From contig WTXG01000166.1 in NCBI GenBank assembly GCA_022496185.1, forward strand, positions 18,875 to 82,874: a stretch of DNA of 64,000 nucleotides, read 5' to 3'. Positions 47,407-60,300 of this stretch are shown piece by piece (the first letter of the stretch is position 1; each line of letters opens with the position of its first letter). Source of the DNA: Multifurca ochricompacta (lineage: Eukaryota > Basidiomycota > Agaricomycetes > Russulales > Russulaceae). The notes beneath the pieces were generated by a model. That model saw only the letters and a list, made by a program, of their open reading frames with translations. It made no database searches and had not been told where the DNA came from. Both the position numbers and the translations under genes were made by a program.

Positions 47407-50400
47407 ATGTCAACAGCTTCGAGCTTTGCAGAAATCAAGACTGGCGCTAAACGCAGCCCTCTCCGTGCTAGCGGTTTAGCCCTCGCGGTCCTTAGCTTCC
47501 AGACTCTGGGCAAGTCGTTGTCGTTTTCTTCTGTGCGCCCACTCCGTGAATAAAAGATTTTCGCTATTCAGGCATTATTTACTCTGACATCGGGACGTCG
47601 CCTTTGTACGTCCTCAATGGCATCTGGTCTGCGTCTGGCACCGTCCCCCCCAAGGAGGACATTATTGGGGCCATTAGCGCTATCGTTTGGTCTCTGACGC
47701 TCATCCCGCTCTGCAAATATGTTGGTGCCATTTTTTTTCCTCTTCTCTCTGCTTTTCAATGCTTTTGGAGGCAACTTAGGTTTTTATCTGCTTGCACTTT
47801 GGCACATACGAAGGTTTGTGCTCATCCATCCTTTCGTCGGGTTTATTCGGAAGTCTTATGTGGTACCATCTTCCAGGCGAGGCGGAACGTTTGCCTTGTT
47901 TCAGGGCATTTATCCGCCGAAGTTTTTCGAGAGCACGCCCACTCACGATTCTATGATGGCTGGAAAGAAGAAGCGTCGAGATATCAAACCACCCATGTCC
48001 CTTCGCTGGCCCTTTTTGATCTGGGTATTTTCTTAAAATTTTCGTCCTGGATAGCATCTCACCCGGAATCTTACAGTCCCTCTTTGGCACAAGTCTGACA
48101 ATGGCAGATGGCGTTCTGACCGCTGCCGTGTCGGTCACGAGCGCAGTGGGAGGCATTGGTGAGCTGCTGCTGACGAGATCTATCTCGAGGGGATATTAAA
48201 CCTCTGCGCAGCTGTCGCCAAGCCCTCCGTATCACATGACGTTGTTTCTATCTCTATTGTGCGTCTCATCCGATATCATACTGCATTTCGTGTCTCACCT
48301 CATATCAGGCATTCTTGCCCTACTCTTCCTTCACAACCACTTGGCACTGCGCGTCTGTCGTTAGCCTTCGCGCCCAGTATGCATACTTTTTCTTGTGTGA
48401 CAATCTGCACCATCCTTTCTCACAAACTTGGGTAGTCACCTTTGTCTGGATGCTGATACTCGCCTCGACGGGCATTTACAACATCACGAAGTTTCCCGGC
48501 ATTTTTCGTGCGTTCGATCCGTCACGGGCCATTATGTGTAATCGAAATATCCATATCCTCCTCCCCATTCAATTGTGTGACAAAAACTTTTTTTTCAGAC
48601 TTTGTGCGCACGAAGAATTATGATACGCTCTCGGGCGTTTTGCTCGCTGTTACTGGTTGTGAGGCCCTCTTCGCTAAGTATGTCATTCGAACCTCGTTTC
48701 TGCATACATATGTTGATGTCAGCTCTCGTTATCCACAGCCTTGGACAATTTAACATGCTCTCGATTCAGGTACGTCGAATTGCGGCGATCTACTTGTGGT
48801 GGGGTTGACTCGTCTTTCCGCAGATTCCTTTGGGTCATTCGTTTATCCCTCCCTTATCCTAGCCTACCTTGGGCAGGGTGCGCGCCTCGTCGTTAATGGA
48901 GCTGACGTCCTTCCGAATCTCTTCTACCTTACAATCCCGGGGAAACAAAACGGGCCTTTATTCTGGATAGTATACGTTTTGCGATTCTTGCGACACTATT
49001 GCCTCCCAAGCCATGATCACCGCGACCTTTTCCTTGGTGCAGCAACTCGTCAACATGCGAAGTCTCCCTTCGTACGCACAATTTTCTTTTGCTCGTAGTT
49101 CTGCGGCCTAGCTCACGAGGACGTCCAGCCTCCATATGGTTCACACATCCGACAAAGTTCAAGGTCAAATCTATATCCCTGTCGTTAATTGGATTCGTGA
49201 GCATCGTTTTCTTTCGGGATGATCCATTCTGAACTTGGCATCAGTTATGATAGCGACGATAGTCATTGTTGCTGCCTTTAAAAACGCCACTCAGCTCACA
49301 AACGCCTACGGCTTTGCCGTTGCGACTGTCATGTTACTACCACCGTGCTTATCTCTCTGCAAATGCGCTATGTCAAGCACCTTCCTTTCATTTTCGGGGC
49401 TGTGTTTTTAATCTTCTTCGGGTTCCTGGATGGTACCGCCATACATAATAACCGCATCCCACGCAGATATTGACGTGTGACGTGTACTAGGTCTCTTCTG
49501 GGGCGCGTCATTGAAGAAGGTTCCTAGTGGTGCATGGGTCCCTCTCACGATAGGCACCATTCTGTGAGGCTTTGTCTATATTGTGTTGGTAATGGACTTT
49601 AGTGCTGACTATCCCTAGCCTTATTTTCATGGCATTCTGGACCTGGGCCAAGGTATTTATTAATAAAATTTCCCCCGCGATAACGCCTACTTGATTTACA
49701 GGGTCTTGAGGACCGATTCGACAGCAAGAGCCGACGGCGGTTGGATGGTTTATCGTGCCTGAAGGTGCAGGCGCCATATTCGTAGAGTCCGAAAAACGTG
49801 AGGAAAAACGTGAGGAGAGTGCAGTCAACCAGGTCTCGGGTTTCGACATGAACACTACTTTGTATTACGTCACCCCACCTCCTCCGGGATCCCAAGGCGA
49901 ACTGGAGGAGCGTCATGCTTTGGCACGTCTCCCCATATTCGCCGTCTTCCACGGTATCGCGCATGAGCGCGGGGTGCCACCGTCGTTCACTGGTACGTTT
50001 AGCTGTCTCCACACTTCTGTACTCACCTCTCATGAACACGAATTAAAACGCCCTCACCGTACAGGGTTCCTCCGGCAGTGGCCCGCTCTTCCCCGACTCG
50101 GTATCTTCCTCACGGTGTCGGTTCTCCCCGTGGCACACGTCGATGGTGCGGATCGCTATGTGATCAGTCGTGTCGACTCTTTGCCGGGTTTCTACGGGTG
50201 TCTCGCAGTATCTTGGCTTTCGTGATGAACCTGCGCTACACATCGACGAGATTGTAACCAAGATCGGGGAACTTGAAACGCGCCTGAACCCTGCTGGGGC
50301 TCATCTGATCGTGGCTCAGCTCGTGGACCAGTCAAGTAGGCCGACTCATGTGTACGTCTGTCTATCCGCATTTTTGAACTGTGGTGATACGAACTAAATG

Positions 50401-50727
50401 GGATGGGATAATGACGTAGTGTCCCGCACTACGCTGTTAGAAGTAAAGGCGTGAAAATGAGAAGAATTACGCCTATCGTGAATTACATCCGTCGAATTCT
50501 CATAGAGGAGATTTACTCGCGTCTTAGTAAGGAGTTTACATGTGGGGTGGTCTTATGTGGGGACGGACGCTGACAGGTGCACTGTTTGCAGGTATAATGT
50601 TCCCGGATTCGCAGGGCTGGGTAGCTCGCGCAGATGAGTAAGTCAACACCAGCATTTGTTGCTGATGATGCCGCCTCATCCACTGTCAAAAGAATTGTAC
50701 ACATAGGTGTGACGGCTAACATATAGG
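47407..50727 (+). pseudogene. HAK/KUP-type potassium transporter with several frame breaks
   Basis: ATG 47407 (MSTASSFAEIKTGAKRSPLR) leads to FQTLG, then an intron whose donor reads GCAAGT (GC-AG class), then GIIYSDIGTSPLYVLNGIW, the HAK signature. Family segments recur in order to the end: GGTFALFQGIYPP, MADGVLTAAVSVTSAVGG, GIYNITKFPGIFRAFDPSRA, SGVLLAVTGCEALFA, AYLGQGARLVVNG, AMITATFSLVQQLVNM, TNAYGFAVATVM, GFLRQWPALPR, YLGFRDEP, MFPDSQGW, and GVTANI with TAG at 50725-50727. So the gene is full length (high-affinity K+ uptake, plasma membrane). Frames break near 47880, 48996 and 50200 among others; two of these need one extra base in a short homopolymer. I call it a pseudogene provisionally: it may be intact with consensus errors. 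Confidence 0.75.
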
Positions 50728-51202
50728 TGATGTCCTTTGTACATCTGTCGGTGACACTGCAAGAAGAATGTTTGCTTGTTTGTTTGTTATGGATGAATCG
50801 AGCTTAGAACTACTGCTCATGTATTACTCTACCCGGTTCCATACTGGGCCGATGACGTATGTCAAGTGGATCATCATGAATGTGAGCATTCCGAAGAAAA
50901 GAAGCACACGGTTTTCGGCGAAGTTCGATCCTCACAAGCTGTCACGTGAGGTTTCTTCCATTCCCATATGGACGGACCATGGACCATGGGAAGTTTCTTC
51001 ATATTCAATCACTCACTGATGCTGACAAGGTCTGTAGTCATGGAGTCAAGAAACGAAGGTCATGATTTTCCCTACGTACTCGCTACTCGCTACCAATGTT
51101 TATTACTAGCATTAAGTCCATAATCCCCGCTCGGGAATTAATCACTGGTGGCGGCACAAGTATCAGACAATTTTGTGAAAATCTATACCACCCTATGCGC
51201 TA
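50728..51202. other. Intergenic region between HAK and CFEM genes
   Basis: The genes converge here. No further feature is seen. Confidence 0.5.
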
Positions 51203-51826
51203 TTAGAGGATGAAAGCACCCCCGAGGGCGACCCCCGCAATGGCGACGGCTGCTGTGAGGAAAGGTACTTGTTCAATGTGGGTAGCGCTATTGGGCTTCG
51301 AAGAAGTAGAAGACGAAGCAGCCGAAGTGGTGGAAGTCGAGGAAGTAGCCGGAGACGTTGCACTCTTCGAGGAGGATGCCACGGGCTTTGAGGAAGATGC
51401 CACGGCGGACCCACTGCTCGCGGAGGAAGCCGCCGAAGAGGCCGACGCTTTAAAACTGTGTGAGCTGGGTGAAATAAGAAAAGTTGTGGCGAGGGACATA
51501 CAAGTTCCGCATTGTTGCTGCTGAAGTTGTTGGGCGGTTTGCTGGTCCTGGGTCGTGCACTTAGAAGTCAGACAAGTAGCCGCAGCCTGCTGGAAGGCAG
51601 TGTTGGAGCAAACACAAGCCACATCAGTGCTATGTAAAGCAAACGAAGATTAGAAGTGGGAAAATATATGACCCAGGGCGCGAAAGACGCACAAAGAAGC
51701 ACAGGTGTTGGAAGACACAGCACCCTGCAAGCATCCGATGATACAGGAATCCAGACCGGCCTGACCGGATACCCCAACGGCTGCAACTGCGAAGGCAACA
51801 AAGAAGTGGAGAGGGTTAACGAACAT
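51203..51826 (-). CDS. Third CFEM-domain protein with GPI-type tail
   Basis: ATG at 51824-51826 (MFVNPLHFFVAFAVAAVG) is a signal peptide. Exon 1 ends after NTCASF and exon 2 continues TDVACVCSNTAF (intron about 51620-51680). Eight cysteines fit CFEM: DSC, IGC, NTC, VAC, VC, ATC, SKC and QQC. A Ser/Ala-rich stalk (SSASSGSAVASSSKPVASSS) leads to a hydrophobic end (LTAAVAIAGVALGGAFIL) before TAA at 51203-51205. The domain split again follows the third cysteine, as in the two CFEM genes 18 kb to the left. An in-frame stretch near 51480-51525 resembles an unspliced intron but stays open. Likely a GPI-anchored surface protein. Confidence 0.9.
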
Positions 51827-52433
51827 GGTGTCGAGAAAGGAGGGTATATGCTCGTGTGAGAGAGGGTAACAGAAGGAAGAAGGAAGAAGGTAAGATGGGG
51901 ATGGGGATGGGATTAGGATGGGTGACAGGGTGGGACAGGTTTTTTATTTATTTTTATGTATTTCATTTCGGTTCGGGATCGGTTAAATTAAACCGTCTGT
52001 CACACGTCACGGGATCTAACGAAACGGATTTAACCTTTAAAAGGTGAGCCCGTCTGACCCATGTTCACGTCCACCCCCCCAACCTAAACCTAAACTAAAT
52101 CAGGTATCATGGCCATGGTTATGTCTTGTCTACCGCTGTCTCGCTGTCATTATTTGCCGTTGTTGGGTTCCACCACTTTTCACGCTTTGACTTTGTACAC
52201 GTACACATTACTGTAACTCTACCATCACGGACTTGAAGAAGTAAATATGGATAGAGATTATAGGCGCTCGCTTCCGCATTATTTTTACTCTTTTCTGTGT
52301 CTGCTTGTTGCCTCGCTGGTGATGGAAACCGTCGGAAACGTTTCTGTTTCTCGCACCATTTTTACCTGAGTGTATACAACCACTCAGTGCAGTATTCAAC
52401 ACTTGTACATATTGATAACATCTAGTCATGCCA
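51827..52433. other. Intergenic region, CFEM promoter
   Basis: No gene is seen. There are purine-rich GGGATG repeats at 51880-51930 and AT-rich sequence beyond. Confidence 0.5.
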
Positions 52434-55218
52434 TCAACGACAGATTGTCAGGTCCAACACGATCAACACATATTCTACAGTGACCCTCATGACGACGTTT
52501 GGGAGTCGCTTGCACAAGAGTTCATCAAGTACTTCATTTACTCCGGGATTAACATGATCGAGGAGGCGCTCGCGTTCCTTACATGTATTAGTTCTATCCC
52601 CTGACAATGTCAGATGCTGCCACACGGCCTATTGCAGTCGCGGCAACAGCGGATCAAAGGTCTATCTGTTTGGTCATTACCTATGGTAGTGTGGTCCATC
52701 TAAGATTGAAGTCCTTCATATTGTGGCTCCTTTCAATACGTAAAACGCTGCAACAAAACCTGATACTAGCGCGAATCCCCGTTGATGCCCTTGAATGTGT
52801 CTCCTGATACTCCCACCCACCGCACATCGTAGCAAGTCGATGAGTTATTGTGGTGCCTTCGCTGTGGTGCAGCTGGAATCTACGCCCCAGCTTCGGAGGA
52901 GGCCAGCACGAACACCATTTGGACAACTGGAAGAGGTGTGCGGCCCTTGGGGAACAGCCTGATCTGATATGGTCCCATGGCGTCGAACAGAAATTGGCTG
53001 ATAATTTTTACTGGTAGCCCTTGTCGTTCTTGACCTGGATGAGAATGGTCGTCGTCGTGCGTGGAGAAAACTTTTCGTTCCTTACACAAACGGGAAGGAC
53101 AATGTCGACGCCACGTAGCTTGTTAATGAATGAAATCATAGCACCTTGTGTGATGAATTCCCAGAGAGTCAATGTCGAGTTTTTGACATTGATCACATGG
53201 TTGAACCATAGACAGTAGCCCTCGAACGCCGTTTCGAATGGCTTGTCCTCGTTGCGACGGGAAAGGGTTGGAGGGCTTTTTTCAGTTCATTATATGCCGA
53301 GGCAGGAACAAAAGCCTTCATCAGCGACAAACACCCATTGTCTCTTGGTCGCTGACGGAATCGTGGGCCTGCAGTAGTAGCCACAAAGCACAACCGCATG
53401 TGATGTTCGACCTGAGTGCGGGCCAACTCACGACTATATGAGTGGGAAGGGTTGAACTCGAGGGAAAATCGAACAGATAGACACGCCAGAGCACCTTGTC
53501 CATTTAAATCTTCATCCAGTGTGATGCTGCCATCCAGCAGCTTTTGCTTTGCGAGGACCATAAGTTCCCGTTCAGCTTTAACTTTCACCAAAGAATCATA
53601 ATGAGTGCCAAATCTGCTCGAGGCACCCAATTATCAGTTATCATTAATAGCAATAGGTCATGTGGACGCACAGTGGATAGCCTAAATGAGGTATCCATTT
53701 ATCATCCACCGTTTTGTTCAGTCACGCTATCTTCCTCTGGCGGTGTCATGAGGTCATCGAAGCTACTCTCCGAAATCGGATGTAGAACTGAAAGGTTCAT
53801 GTTTGCGACCCGATTAGATGGATCTTTTCCTATCTCCAGGGAGAACACATGGAATTTCCCAGCCGTAGAAATGAATAACGAGAAGACGGGAAGTTCCACG
53901 AGCTCACGTTCAGCCCTTGCCTGGTGGGGTATCACCTAGCACATGAGATTCATCGAAGGCCAGGATAACAAGGGGCCGCCTTGGACATTCAAGTAGGTCT
54001 AAGTATCCTTCAGGATCCACAAATTTACAAAGCTCGAGTCCTGCTTCTCTCACTTCATTTCCATCGACTCCGTATGGGGAAGGGCTACGATTCTCCTTAT
54101 GAACGCGCTCGCAAGACGCCATGAACTTGAAGATGCAGTCAATTTACGAAATGGACACACGTCAAGTCAACCCACCTTGGTAGCTTCGTCAACTACGGCC
54201 TTGAAGAAATCTTTACGATAATCATGCGAGCTTCGGAAACCTTGGTCCACTGTCATGTGTTCACGGAACGCCTTCGCCAGCTTCTCCTGGTGCTCCTGGA
54301 CAAGTAGCGCTGTATCTAGCCAAGGTCGACGCCGGTCCCTCCCAATGGTGGTCGATTCCTCTGGCACAGAATCATCTACGATCCTATGTTATCACACGCG
54401 TTCACGAGACAAGTACAGGTCAATCACCTTGGTAATCAGATTCAATATCTTCCAAACGCTTCTCAGTGACAGTCAAAAGGGCATAGACAAAACCATGAAG
54501 CTTCTTGGAAAGAGCATCTGGATCGCTGTCGCCCCAACAGAACACAGCCAGTTGCGCAGCTCGATATCAGGAGGTGGAAACCCTTTTTGGGATCAGAGAA
54601 TAAGTATTTAATTGAGAAAGAGCAGGAAAATAGACCTTGAGATTTAGTAACTGCGAAGACACATAGGAATGGTGATGATTCCGGTCGCTCCTTCATCCAC
54701 CATGCGAGATTTTCCTGTTCCTGATGAATTTACTATACTAGTCTGTCGGGCGTAGACATCTCTCCGCTTGTTGAGGTAACTCTCGATCGTGAGAAGAAGT
54801 GAAGCTGCGGCATTGCCTTTGAAAGGGGAACCCCACGCACGTAAGGTGGTTGACCTTCCTTGTTGTACTTTTGATCTAACTGATCACAATCGCTAATAAT
54901 TGTCTGGAGAAGAGGGAGAGCGAAAGATTCGAGTTGACTCGTTACGCCGATGCTCAAAAGATTCGAGAGTGCCGTCGAGAGTGCGGAGATGAGGTTCAAG
55001 TTGTCCAATCTCCTGTGCTCTTCATCGGAGATTGTGTCTCGACAAAATCACTATCTGGGTACCCTGAAACTGCAAGTTTGACTTTGCTAGTCTCCACGAC
55101 ACTCTCATCGCGGACTTCGTCCTGACGACTTGAAGGGTTTGACATTCCTCTTGGCTGGAGACAAGTCGCGATCATGGTGCGATCGCTTACCGGCACGTTT
55201 CTTGGAGCGGGAGGGCAT
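52434..55218 (-). pseudogene. P-loop NTPase plus nuclease-like protein of the CR-RHS kind, many frame breaks
   Basis: ATG at 55216-55218 (MPSRSKKRAGKRSHHDRD) opens a basic N terminus. The next segments lie in changing frames: a helical part (LSTALSNLLSIGVTSQLESF), Walker A NSSGTGKSRMVDE near 54720, GFPPPDIELRNWL, RRRPWLDTALLVQEHQEKL, FILAFDE-like ILAFDESHVLG near 53960 (Walker B), LFISTAGKFHVFSLEIGKDP, ALACLSVRFSLEFNP, and a C-terminal ILIQVKND near 53040 resembling the E/QxK motif of restriction-endonuclease folds. This order matches a family common in Agaricomycetes, which I relate, from memory and without a search, to Crinkler-RHS type proteins. At least four frame changes are not explained by introns. 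Function in this organism is unknown. Confidence 0.55.
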
Positions 55219-57336
55219 GAAGTTCAAGAGATGGAGATGGACGTTGAATGGGGGTGTGCAACGCCCACCGCTCACTAAAGTGGGTTCCACCACACCACTA
55301 CCAACCACAAACATTATGACACAGCGAAACAGGTGCTTGCTTCGAGCTTCTCAAGAACCTTTCACCCTTTTTTAAGAAAAATTCCAATTTGTATTGCGTA
55401 TGCAACTACTACGAGTAGCAAGTAGTGATGTGCGGGCCTGGCTTGTGGGATTGAAAAAATCATAGGCCGGGCCAGAGTCATCGGCTTTGGCTTGGCTCGG
55501 GGCTGTGCAGTGAGAATAATGTATATTTCGAAGCATAAAAGATCATAATGAACTTTCATTATCGGCGTCAAACCCAAAAATTGATTGGGAAATGATGAGA
55601 GTGTGGGAAGTCTTCCCAGTCCAGTCCGAAGCTGCCATCGCCGGCATCTCTGCGTCCGCGTCCATCAGTCCATCACGAACACGAACCCCACGGCACGCAC
55701 CTTCGTTGGCACTGATCTTGACCTCCCCATACAACTAAAACCTCATGGGAAAGAATGTTTAGTTGACACATCCCTCGTTAAATTTTTTTCAACCACGTTT
55801 CTATTCAAGTCCTCTCCTTCCTCTCTACTGCCCCATTATCCCCACTCTCGTCCTCTGGCTCGGTGTCTTTGCATCCCGCATAACAACGCCTTACTCAGGT
55901 TATCGCCCTTCACACAATACACCTTCTAGGCCGATTCCTATTTCTCTCACGGTCGTCATCAATTTTCACATTTTTATGGACATGGAACCATGTGCGGGTT
56001 TCTCACCTTTCCCTGAACACATAAAGATGCGAAAATTGAAGGCGACGAGCGAATATGATGGAAAGAGAAAGGATAAGGGAAGAAGCGGTCACAAATGTCC
56101 CAGAACACTGACGATCGGAAAAGGTTCTGAAGAGTGGTCTCAATAGGTCACTAACCGGAAATCGCTCCGAGGCATTCTTGTCTCCTCCTCCGTCTCTCTG
56201 TCTGCAGCAGATAGTTCCGACAGGTCATCACGTTACAGGGTGCTCCCGGTGCTTGCTCAAACACCCTCCCACATTAATTTCAAGGAAATGCAGAGGGAGG
56301 TTTACATTCGTTCTGCCTGTCATCTCGTTGCATGTTTTGTTGCTGTCTACTCTTACTAGCTGGCAGCTCATGCCGGAAAATCTACAGACACAGCTTTCAA
56401 AGGGCGCGATTGAAACACGTCTTGCTGTTCTGAGGAGGGGGTGCCACCGTACCAACAACGTCCCTGTAACCTCTATGCTCCCAAAATGAGAGGCGCATAT
56501 CTCCAATTACTCGCTATTTGCTGCGTCTTGTACTCTGATAGATGCTTAATCTGAAGATGGGTCAGTGCAACGAAGAGTGGATAGTGAAGATGCGGAGGCT
56601 CGCCAGTGCTGCCTGTCTTGTTAACCGCGCTGCAGAGTTTGTGCCAGGCATATTGTCCTGGAGAACGTGACTTCCCGGCCAGTCTACGTGCCATTTTGGG
56701 TCCCTTTGTACCAAGGTTCGGTGTTCCGTTCTACCAGTATTTAGTCATGGCCTGATCAAAAGGTGAGATGAAGGGGATCGAAGCCGCGCTCAAGGAGAGC
56801 ATGGCAAAGTCAAAGCATGAGTCAGGTTGTCACACACAGCAAGGTGTGTCAGTGTCAGAACGTTGGGAGAATAGACTTGAGATGTAGTCGTAACCGTCGC
56901 ATTCCTTATATAAATGAGTACAATGGAAGGTTCAAAATAAGTCTTAGGTTTCAGACATGCAATAACATACTGTGAGTTGGTCGGTCGTCGAAGTGCTGGG
57001 GAAAGAATGAATTATAAATCGCTCAAAGTGCAGATTGCACAGAAGAAGTCTCAACACAAGTGATCGAAACCAGCACAGCGGCTAAGACCAGAGAATGTTG
57101 CACCTTTTCAATTGCTCGAATGTCTCACTAGTGTCCCTGTGTAATCTGCAAGGGCAGGGAGGCAGAATCAGGAACAAAAGGGGAGACGCTAGCAGGGCAC
57201 ATGACATGTCTCGTCGCTCCTGTCATGTCACGGGTAACGCATCACAGGTCCTGGCTGTGCTGTGTGCATTAGCCCTCTCGTCCCTTTCGTTCATTCAACC
57301 CAACCAAACGTCTACCAGCTACTACAAAATTGAAAA
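55219..57336. other. Intergenic region before the NLR-like gene
   Basis: No gene is supported. Open frames at 55585-56146 and 56178-56506 are featureless. The sequence has normal CpG content here, unlike the TPR half of the next gene. Confidence 0.45.
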
Positions 57337-60300
57337 ATGCAATCTAATACGCTCTCACTCACGAAAAAACTCCGAAGCATGTTCCATGCATCACCAAGCG
57401 GTAGCCAACCAGTCCGTACGTATCTCTCCCGTAACTTACTCAATGGCTCATCGATCTGCCCTATCCAGCTATTTACTCATCCGAGCCGATCGGAGGGTCT
57501 GTTGACGTTGCGATAACCACAATCGAGACATCTCTTGCTGCCTTGAAAGAGGCAAGCTCTCTGATGTCAAAGATACCCTACATTTCTCCGTTGCTGGCCT
57601 ACTACTCCAAGTTCTCACCATGCGAGATGTGAGCGTCTGGCCATTCTCTCACTTGATTTTTGTGCTTACTACTTTTCTGACAGGAAGTAAAGCAGAATAA
57701 GGAAGAGTGGGGTGTTGTGATGCGCAAACTTGGTCGAGTTGCCGGCCTCGTTGTGAATGTCGGGGAGTCGTGTCAGAAATATAACCTAGAGGAAAATGAT
57801 CTCCCTCCCGGTCTTCGCTCAATCCTACAGTCCCTTCAGAAGTACGCCCTTATATTCATGATAGTTTATCACTGGCTCATCGTACGCAAGTGAATTGGGT
57901 GGGATCGAAAGCCTGCTTAAGCAAAGCGCGGAAATGGGACATATTAGGAAGGCTCTTCTGCGCAAGGATTTGCTACGAAAGGTCAAGCAATATGATGGCG
58001 AGCTTTCAAATGTGCTTCAAACTTTCCAGGTCCGCCTTTGAATTATTGTCCGTGTTGCTCACCTAATTCGTCACCTCCAGGCCGAGTTGGCCCTAGATGC
58101 ACGTTTTGAGCAAATCGCTGAAAGACGCAAGGTATGTGTGCTGTTGGTAACAAGTGGTAGCAATTCTCATAAATTTGATAGGGCATCCCCGCTGGTCCAT
58201 CTGGTCATCAAATATCATCACGTAGGTGTTCTTGTAGACAATCGTGCTGTGTTCCTATGCTGACAATCACCCAGGTCCATACCCCAGGAGCCACGTTCAC
58301 CTCAGATATTCTTTGGGCGCGATGCTGAACTTGCTGAGATCCTTCACATGATTCTCACAGGCATTCGTGGCTCTCGTCCTGCTCGCATTGCAATCCTTGG
58401 TCCTGGTGGTTATGGCAAAACCACTCTTGCAAATGCAGCCCTCACTCATCCCCAAGTCCAAGAGCAATTTGGGGGTGCTCGATACTTTGTTGCCTGTGAA
58501 TCAGTCTTCTCATCTGGTGCTCTCCTGGTTGAGCTTGCGAAGACACTGGGTATCTTGGATGGAGGCTCAGATGCTTCCTGGTCTCATATCCATGCTCGTG
58601 TTGGTTCAAAGGATAGCATCATCTGTCTAGACAATTTTGAGTCACCTTGGGACCAGGCTGGTGACATGAGAATTCTGTTGAGGAACTACTCTCAGAGTCA
58701 CAGCACTCAACTCTGTCACCTTACTCATCACCATGCGAGGCACCATGCGGCCAGGCCAGACTCTGTGGACAAAGCCTGCCCTGGCTCCATTGAAGACCCT
58801 CAGCCAGGATGCTGCTAGAGAAATCTGGAGGAAATTGGACAGAACTATGATGATGCTGCAGAAGAACTTATCAAAGCTGTGGATTATGTTCCCCTTGCTG
58901 TTAGCCTGTTGGCTCATCTTGCCCAGGCAACATCACCTACATTATTGCTGAAGGAGTGGAATCAAAGTCAGACCAAATTTATTCAAATGGGTCAGACCCA
59001 TAGGCTATCAAACCTTGAATACTCCATCCAACTATCTATTGATAGTGGCAGGATGAGAGCTAATCCACCTGCTAAGGATTTACTTGGAATTCTTAGCATG
59101 TTACCAGATGGAATTCATACAGAGCAGCTGGGGAGATTTAAAGAGATCCTTGTTGATATGGATATTCTATCAAACCTGTGTACCCTGCAGCAGTGCAGCC
59201 TTGTGCATGTAATTGGAGAGAGATATCAAACTCATCCAATCATTCGTCACTTCTGTAATCAACAGGAGGTCATATCATCAAAATATAAAGATTCACTCCA
59301 GAACTTCTACATCAACCTGGCATCTTCTAATTCATCTGAAGCACAGCCAAAGTATCATGCTGAGATGGTGTTAGAAATAAATAACACAAAAGCCATACTA
59401 TTTGATCTTCTGAAGTCAAATTATGGGAATAACTCAAAGCTAGTTGAAGCCATTATCACATTTACATATTTTCATGTTGGCATAGGAGATCATTCAGACA
59501 AGTTGATCAGCCAAACTGTTGAAACCTTACAACAGAGGCAAAGTGACACATCAGTACTAATAAGGTGTCTTCAGGCATGGGGAAGACTGTACTATTATGC
59601 CAGTGACATTGAAAATGCAAAAGTTAAAATGCGAGAAGTGGAGGGGCTGTGTTTGTCAAGCCCATATAATAATAGTTCCCTGCATGCAGAAGTTTTAAGA
59701 GATCTTAGTGAACTTTATCAATTAGAAGGTGCACTAAATGAGGCAGAAGTTTCATGTCAAAAGGCATTAGAACTTCACCAGATTGCCAATTCTGTCCTAG
59801 GGCAAGCAAATGATCACAGAGGACTTGGGGACATATTTTTGAGCCTGAGCAGGCTGGATGAGGCAGAGGCTTCATACAGAGAGGCCTTGAAATTTCACAA
59901 GATTGCCAATGATGTCCTAGGGCAAGGAAATGATCACAAAGGACTTGGGGACATATTTTTGAGACTGAGCAGGCTGGATGAAGCAGAGGCTTCATATAGA
60001 GAGGCCATGAAATTTCACAAGATTGCCAATTCTGTCCTAGGGCAAGCAAATGATTACTTGGACTTGGGGACATATTTTTGAGCCTGAGCAGGCTGGATGA
60101 GGCAGAGGCTTCATATAGAGAGGCCTTGGAATTTCACAAGATTGCCAATGATGTCCTAGGGCAAGGAAATGATCACAAAGGACTTGGGGACATATTTTTG
60201 AGACTGAGCAGGCTGGATGAAGCAGAGGCTTCATATAGAGAGGCCATGAAATTTCACAAGATTGCCAATGATGTCCTAGGGCAAGCAAATGATACTTTGG

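Noticed and set aside
55585..56506. Plus-strand frames between the CR-RHS-like and NLR-like genes
   Set aside because: Composition is not gene-like, there are no consistent splice sites and no family is recognised.
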